Assembly: GCF_026932795.1 (NCBI RefSeq)
Contig: NZ_JADPVH010000045.1
Span: 1 to 33,394, forward strand
From: Paenarthrobacter sp. Z7-10
GTDB taxonomy: Bacteria; Actinomycetota; Actinomycetes; Actinomycetales; Micrococcaceae
Length of the DNA stretch: 33,394 bases
Direction: 5' to 3'
Positions 30,225 to 33,394 of this stretch are shown here, piece after piece. The position numbers and the translations under genes are program-made. Position 1 is the first letter of the stretch. Every line of letters begins with the position of its first letter. The notes below the pieces were generated by a model. That model saw nothing but the letters and a program-made list of their open reading frames with translations, searched no databases and had not been told where the DNA came from.

Positions 30225-30242
30225 ACTGACCGTTCTGTCAGT
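30225..30242. promoter_or_regulatory. Inverted repeat upstream of the MHS transporter gene
   Basis: ACTGAC-CGTTCT-GTCAGT has perfect 6-bp arms and is located 38 nt before the ATG. A possible -10 TAGTAT (30208-30213) is just upstream. Its size fits a dimeric repressor site (TetR- or GntR-like). The rest of the 223-bp gap (30058-30280) holds no gene that I can support. Confidence 0.4.
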
Positions 30243-30280
30243 TGCCAACTCGCACCTTCCATATGAACAACGGAGTACTT

Positions 30281-31609
30281 ATGGCTACCACCTCTGCCGC
30301 GGGCAAACAGACTGCCCAGCGGATGTCCAGCGAAGACCGCAGGGTCGTCGCAGGAACCATGATCGGGACCACCATCGAGTGGTACGACTTCTTCATTTTC
30401 GCCCAGGCCGCCGGCTTAGTTTTCGGCAGCCTGTACTTTGGTCCGTTGGGGGACACCGGGGCGCAGCTCGCTTCCTGGGCGACCATTGGCATCAGCTTCC
30501 TCTTCCGTCCACTGGGGGCCATCGTCGCCGGACACCTGGGGGACCGGGTAGGACGTAAGTCCATGCTGGTATTGACCCTGATTATGATGGGCTCGGCCAC
30601 GGCCCTGATCGGGCTGCTGCCCACCTACGGCTCGATCGGCATCTGGGCGCCCATCCTGCTGATCCTGCTCCGCGTGCTGCAGGGCTTTTCGGCCGGCGGC
30701 GAATGGGGAGGCGCGGCGCTGATGGCGGTGGAGCATGCCCCGAAGGACAAGCGGGGGTTCTGGGGAGCTTACCCGCAGATCGGCGTACCGGTGGGAATGA
30801 TTCTGGCCACGCTGCTGCTTTTCGTTCTGCGGTTGAACCTTAGCGCGGAGCAGTTCACAGCCTGGGGCTGGCGCATTCCGTTCCTGATCTCCGTGCTGCT
30901 GATCGTCGTCGGCTACTTCATCCGCAAGTCCATCAGCGAAAGCCCGGTGTTCAAAGAGCTGGCCGAGCGCAAGCGCGAATCAGCTGCCCCCTTGGCGGAA
31001 CTGTTCCGACACAACACCAAGCAGGTTGTGCTCACGGCCGTCATCTTCATCGCCAACAATGCCGCCGGCTACCTGCTGATCGCCTTCTTCTCCAGCTACG
31101 CACAGAAATCGCTGAAGATGAATCCCTCTGCGGTGCTCTTTGCCACCATGCTGGCCGCCTTCGGCTGGCTGATCTTCACGATGTACGGCGGCCGGCTGTC
31201 CGACCGGATCGGCCGGGTTCGGACCTTCCAGATCGGCTATCTGTTGGTTTTCGTCTGGATGATCCCGCTGTTTATGCTCATTGACACCAGGAACATCTGG
31301 CTCTACGGCATCGCCCTTTTCCTGCTCACGGTCGGACTGGGCCTGTCCTACGGGCCGATGTCCGCGATGTACGCCGAAATGTTCCCGGCGAACGTGCGCT
31401 ATTCGGGTGTCTCCATCGGCTACGCGCTCGGGGCGATTGTTGGGGGTGCCTTCGCGCCGCTGATCTCCCAAGCTTTGCTCAGCGGCACCCATTGGTCCGG
31501 CTCCATCGCGATCTACATCATGGTCCTGTGCGTGATCTCCTTTGTTGGCGTTTCGCTGGTGAAGGAAACGCGCGGCGCGGAACTGGGAGTGGGGGCACCG
31601 CTGCGGTGA
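30281..31609 (+). CDS. MHS-type (metabolite:H+ symporter) MFS transporter
   Basis: This 442-aa protein belongs to the ShiA/ProP/KgtP branch of the MFS. TIEWYDFFIF in helix 1 is the MHS hallmark; GDRVGRKSMLVLTLIMMG is the loop 2-3 motif; and LQGFSAGGEWGGAALMAVE in helix 4 is highly conserved. Twelve helices are visible. These proteins import organic acids (shikimate, dicarboxylates, aromatic acids) with protons. Next to the hpa genes, an aromatic acid such as 4-hydroxyphenylacetate is a plausible substrate (inference). The ATG at 30281 is preferred because GGAG precedes it by 6 nt; an in-frame ATG at 30263 is the alternative. Confidence 0.92.
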   Translation: MATTSAAGKQTAQRMSSEDRRVVAGTMIGTTIEWYDFFIFAQAAGLVFGSLYFGPLGDTGAQLASWATIGISFLFRPLGAIVAGHLGDRVGRKSMLVLTLIMMGSATALIGLLPTYGSIGIWAPILLILLRVLQGFSAGGEWGGAALMAVEHAPKDKRGFWGAYPQIGVPVGMILATLLLFVLRLNLSAEQFTAWGWRIPFLISVLLIVVGYFIRKSISESPVFKELAERKRESAAPLAELFRHNTKQVVLTAVIFIANNAAGYLLIAFFSSYAQKSLKMNPSAVLFATMLAAFGWLIFTMYGGRLSDRIGRVRTFQIGYLLVFVWMIPLFMLIDTRNIWLYGIALFLLTVGLGLSYGPMSAMYAEMFPANVRYSGVSIGYALGAIVGGAFAPLISQALLSGTHWSGSIAIYIMVLCVISFVGVSLVKETRGAELGVGAPLR

Positions 31610-31636
31610 AGTAATCCGGGCCCTTCACGTTCAAAA

Positions 31637-31698
31637 GCGACAACGATCCCGCTGAATGACCATGAAATTTCCGGGTCGTTCAGCGGGATCGCTGTCGT
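31637..31698. terminator. Long bidirectional terminator hairpin
   Basis: An 18-bp stem with one G-T wobble (31644-31661 with 31674-31691) encloses a 12-nt loop, and six further pairs flank it (31637-31642 with 31693-31698). It sits between the convergent MHS and hpaI genes. TTTT follows on the minus strand, so it is best placed to end the hpaH-hpaI transcript. Confidence 0.8.
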
Positions 31699-31742
31699 AA
31701 AATGGGATCAGGCGGAGCCGGTGCTCCTCGACGGCGGCGAAG

Positions 31743-32558
31743 TCAGTAACTGGCGGGGGTGCTTGAAGCATTTGGCTGTTCCGGGAGGTATTTCGCGGCC
31801 AGCTGCTCGCTCCCTCTAGCCAGCAGAGCGACGTCGGCGCCGACCAGAATGAAGTCCGCCCCGGCCGCAAGGTAGCGGCGGGCGGTGGGTTCGGCGAAGG
31901 CGTTCACGCCGACCGGTTTGCCGGCCGCTTTACCCGCGCGGATGGAGCGTTCGACGGCGGCGATCACCTCGGGGTGGTCCTGCTGGCCAATCAGTCCCAT
32001 CGAAGCGGCCAGGTCCGAGGGACCGATGAAGATGGCGTCGATGCCCTCCGTTCCGGCGATCGCCGCCGCGTTTTCCACGGCCTGAAGTGACTCGATCTGA
32101 ACGATGATGGTGATGGTTTCGGCGGCGCGCGCCAGATAGTCGGGGATGCGGTTCCAGCGCGCGGAGCGGGCCAGCGCGGAGCCGACGCCGCGGACCCCAA
32201 GCGGGGGATAGTGCGCGGCGGCGACGGCAGCTGCGGCGTCTTCGGCGGTATGGACCATGGGGATCAGCAGGGTCTGTACGCCCAGGTCCAGGTACTGCTT
32301 AATCAGCACGGTGTCGTTAAACGGCGGCCGGACGACGGCGGTGACGGGATAGCCGCGCACGGCCTGCAGCTGGGCCAGGACTGATTCCAGCGAGTTGGGG
32401 CTGTGTTCGGCGTCGATCAGCAGCCAGTCAAGTCCTGCGCCGGCGCAGATTTCGGCCACCAGCGGGCTGCCGGAGCAGACCCACATGCCGGCCAGTGGCC
32501 GCTCCGCCGCGGCGAGGGCGTCCTTGAAGGACTTATCAGGATCTACTCGAAACGGCAT
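31743..32558 (-). CDS. hpaI: 4-hydroxy-2-oxoheptanedioate aldolase
   Basis: HpaI is a class II, metal-dependent aldolase that splits 4-hydroxy-2-oxoheptanedioate into pyruvate and succinic semialdehyde, the last step of homoprotocatechuate meta-cleavage. The 271-aa protein matches E. coli HpaI closely from memory: LDWLLIDAEHSPNS (catalytic His), TAVVRPPFND (Arg), PPLGVRGVGSALARSARWNRIPDYL, VQIESLQAVENA (metal Glu) and IFIGPSDLAASMG (metal Asp). Its start lies inside the hpaH gene (16-bp overlap), so translation is coupled. Confidence 0.95.
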   Translation of the reverse strand: MPFRVDPDKSFKDALAAAERPLAGMWVCSGSPLVAEICAGAGLDWLLIDAEHSPNSLESVLAQLQAVRGYPVTAVVRPPFNDTVLIKQYLDLGVQTLLIPMVHTAEDAAAAVAAAHYPPLGVRGVGSALARSARWNRIPDYLARAAETITIIVQIESLQAVENAAAIAGTEGIDAIFIGPSDLAASMGLIGQQDHPEVIAAVERSIRAGKAAGKPVGVNAFAEPTARRYLAAGADFILVGADVALLARGSEQLAAKYLPEQPNASSTPASY

Positions 32559-33328
32559 GTGATGGTTCCCAGCGCTCCGTAATCGGCGAAGACTGTGTCC
32601 CCCTCATGGACCCACATCGGGCGGGTGAACGATCCGGCCAGGATGAGCTCGCCGGCTTTAAGCCGGTCGCCGTGGGCGGCGATCTTGTTCGCCAGCCAGT
32701 AGACGCCCGCGGCCGGATGGTTGAGCACGCCGGCTGCCACCCCGGTTTCCTCGACCGTTTGGTTTTTGTACAGGATGGCGGCGACCCAGCGCAGGTCGAT
32801 GTCCTGCGGCCGGACCGGGTTGCCGCCCACCACCATGGCACCCATCGCTGCGTTGTCCGCGATGGTGTCCACGATGGTCCGGCCCTCCATCTCGACCCGG
32901 GAGTCGAGGATCTCCAGGGCCGGAACCACATACTCCGTCGCCTTCAGCACGTCAAAGAGCGTGGCCCCCGGCCCGCTGATGTCCTCCTTCAGCAGGAAGG
33001 CCAGCTCCACCTCGACGCGCGGATGCGAGTATTGGCTCCACTTCAGCGTGCAGCCGTTGTCCAGGATCATGTCAGCGAAGATGACGCCGTAATCAGGTTC
33101 GGTGATGCCGGTGGCGGACTGCATGGCCTTGGATGTGAGGCCGATCTTGCGGCCGGACAGGATGCGACCGCTTTCTTCGCCCCGCCGGCGCCACAGAGCC
33201 TGCACCCGGTAGGAATCCTCCACGGTCATCTGGGGATAGCGCGAGGTCAGTCTGGGAGCCGGAGTCCGGGATCGCCCGGCCTCAACCAGTTCGTCCGCAA
33301 TCGCGGTGATGGTGTTCTCGTCAAGCAT
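32543..33328 (-). CDS. hpaH: 2-oxo-hept-4-ene-1,7-dioate hydratase
   Basis: HpaH adds water to 2-oxo-hept-4-ene-1,7-dioate to make the HpaI substrate. The 261-aa protein resembles E. coli HpaH from memory: GRKIGLTSKAMQSATGITEPDYG, HPRVEVELAFLL (metal-binding acidic residues), YVVPALEILDSR, DNAAMGAMVVGG, EETGVAAGVLNHPA and GSFTRP. AAGGA lies 7 nt before the ATG. It precedes and overlaps hpaI; the upstream genes of the pathway (dioxygenase, dehydrogenase, isomerase) are expected just beyond the right edge on the same strand. Confidence 0.95.
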   Translation of the reverse strand: MLDENTITAIADELVEAGRSRTPAPRLTSRYPQMTVEDSYRVQALWRRRGEESGRILSGRKIGLTSKAMQSATGITEPDYGVIFADMILDNGCTLKWSQYSHPRVEVELAFLLKEDISGPGATLFDVLKATEYVVPALEILDSRVEMEGRTIVDTIADNAAMGAMVVGGNPVRPQDIDLRWVAAILYKNQTVEETGVAAGVLNHPAAGVYWLANKIAAHGDRLKAGELILAGSFTRPMWVHEGDTVFADYGALGTITCRFE

Positions 33329-33364
33329 GCAATGTCCTTCGTGGGTTGCCGGATGAGGCGCGAC

Positions 33365-33394
33365 GTCGACGGCGGCAGTTGGGCCGCCGTCGAC
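33365..33394 (-). repeat. Perfect 12-bp inverted repeat upstream of hpaH, at the window edge
   Basis: GTCGACGGCGGC and GCCGCCGTCGAC flank a 6-nt loop. The structure ends exactly at the last base of the window and could extend beyond it. It may be an intercistronic terminator, attenuator or mRNA-stabilising hairpin in the hpa operon. Confidence 0.75.

Noticed and set aside
1-33394. Mobile element, prophage or defence island
   Set aside because: I saw no transposase, integrase, phage structural gene, terminal repeats or marked composition break; the AT-rich patch near 29450-29500 is confined to a promoter region.

Overview
The window is a high-GC stretch (roughly 65-70% by eye) of an actinobacterial chromosome, most likely an Arthrobacter-like member of the Micrococcaceae. 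This rests on gene families and order (DUF3039, an XPB-type helicase, pncB, then clpS-DUF2017-murI-metallo-beta-lactamase-rph-rdgB, which parallels mycobacterial Rv1330c-Rv1341), on GTG starts, and on many genes whose -10 box sits 6-7 nt before the start codon. I see no rRNA, tRNA, CRISPR array, phage or insertion sequence. About 30 protein genes are supported.

Left part (1-8.6 kb): a truncated AI-2E-family permease; a large membrane protein with a Pro/Ala repeat linker; a thioredoxin-TPR protein that has lost the CxxC motif; an Old Yellow Enzyme; glucosamine-6-phosphate deaminase (nagB); a DUF3039 protein; and a DEIH-box helicase.

Middle (8.6-15 kb): pncB diverges from clpS across only 37 bp, and the two promoters overlap. 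The clpS strand continues with DUF2017, murI, a cyclic-nucleotide-phosphodiesterase-like MBL protein, rph and rdgB, and meets a convergent DedA gene.

15-23 kb: an M20 peptidase, whose N-terminus carries a perfect 15-bp tandem repeat, runs into an ATP-grasp ligase. A HAD phosphatase-like gene diverges from a DEDDh exonuclease-BRCT fusion. An ADP-ribosylglycohydrolase homologue lacking the first metal-binding Asp pair is followed by a small unknown gene. Two overlapping DUF202 membrane proteins and an aquaporin with a long acidic tail follow.

23-33 kb: sbcD-sbcC (4-bp overlap); an MFS transporter whose N-terminus seems frameshifted; then an aromatic-degradation region with an IclR regulator diverging from an HpaC-like flavin reductase, an MHS-type transporter, and on the other strand hpaH-hpaI of the homoprotocatechuate meta-cleavage pathway. 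The cluster runs off the right edge.

The most distinctive signal is regulatory: eleven genes have a TANNNT hexamer ending exactly 6 or 7 nt before the start codon, and a twelfth (murI) ends 9 nt before. This suggests widespread leaderless transcription of housekeeping genes. Other points of interest are the degenerate ADP-ribosylglycohydrolase, the variable-number repeat in the M20 peptidase, the MFS frameshift and the altered aquaporin selectivity residues. I did not find a convincing wholly new multi-gene system.
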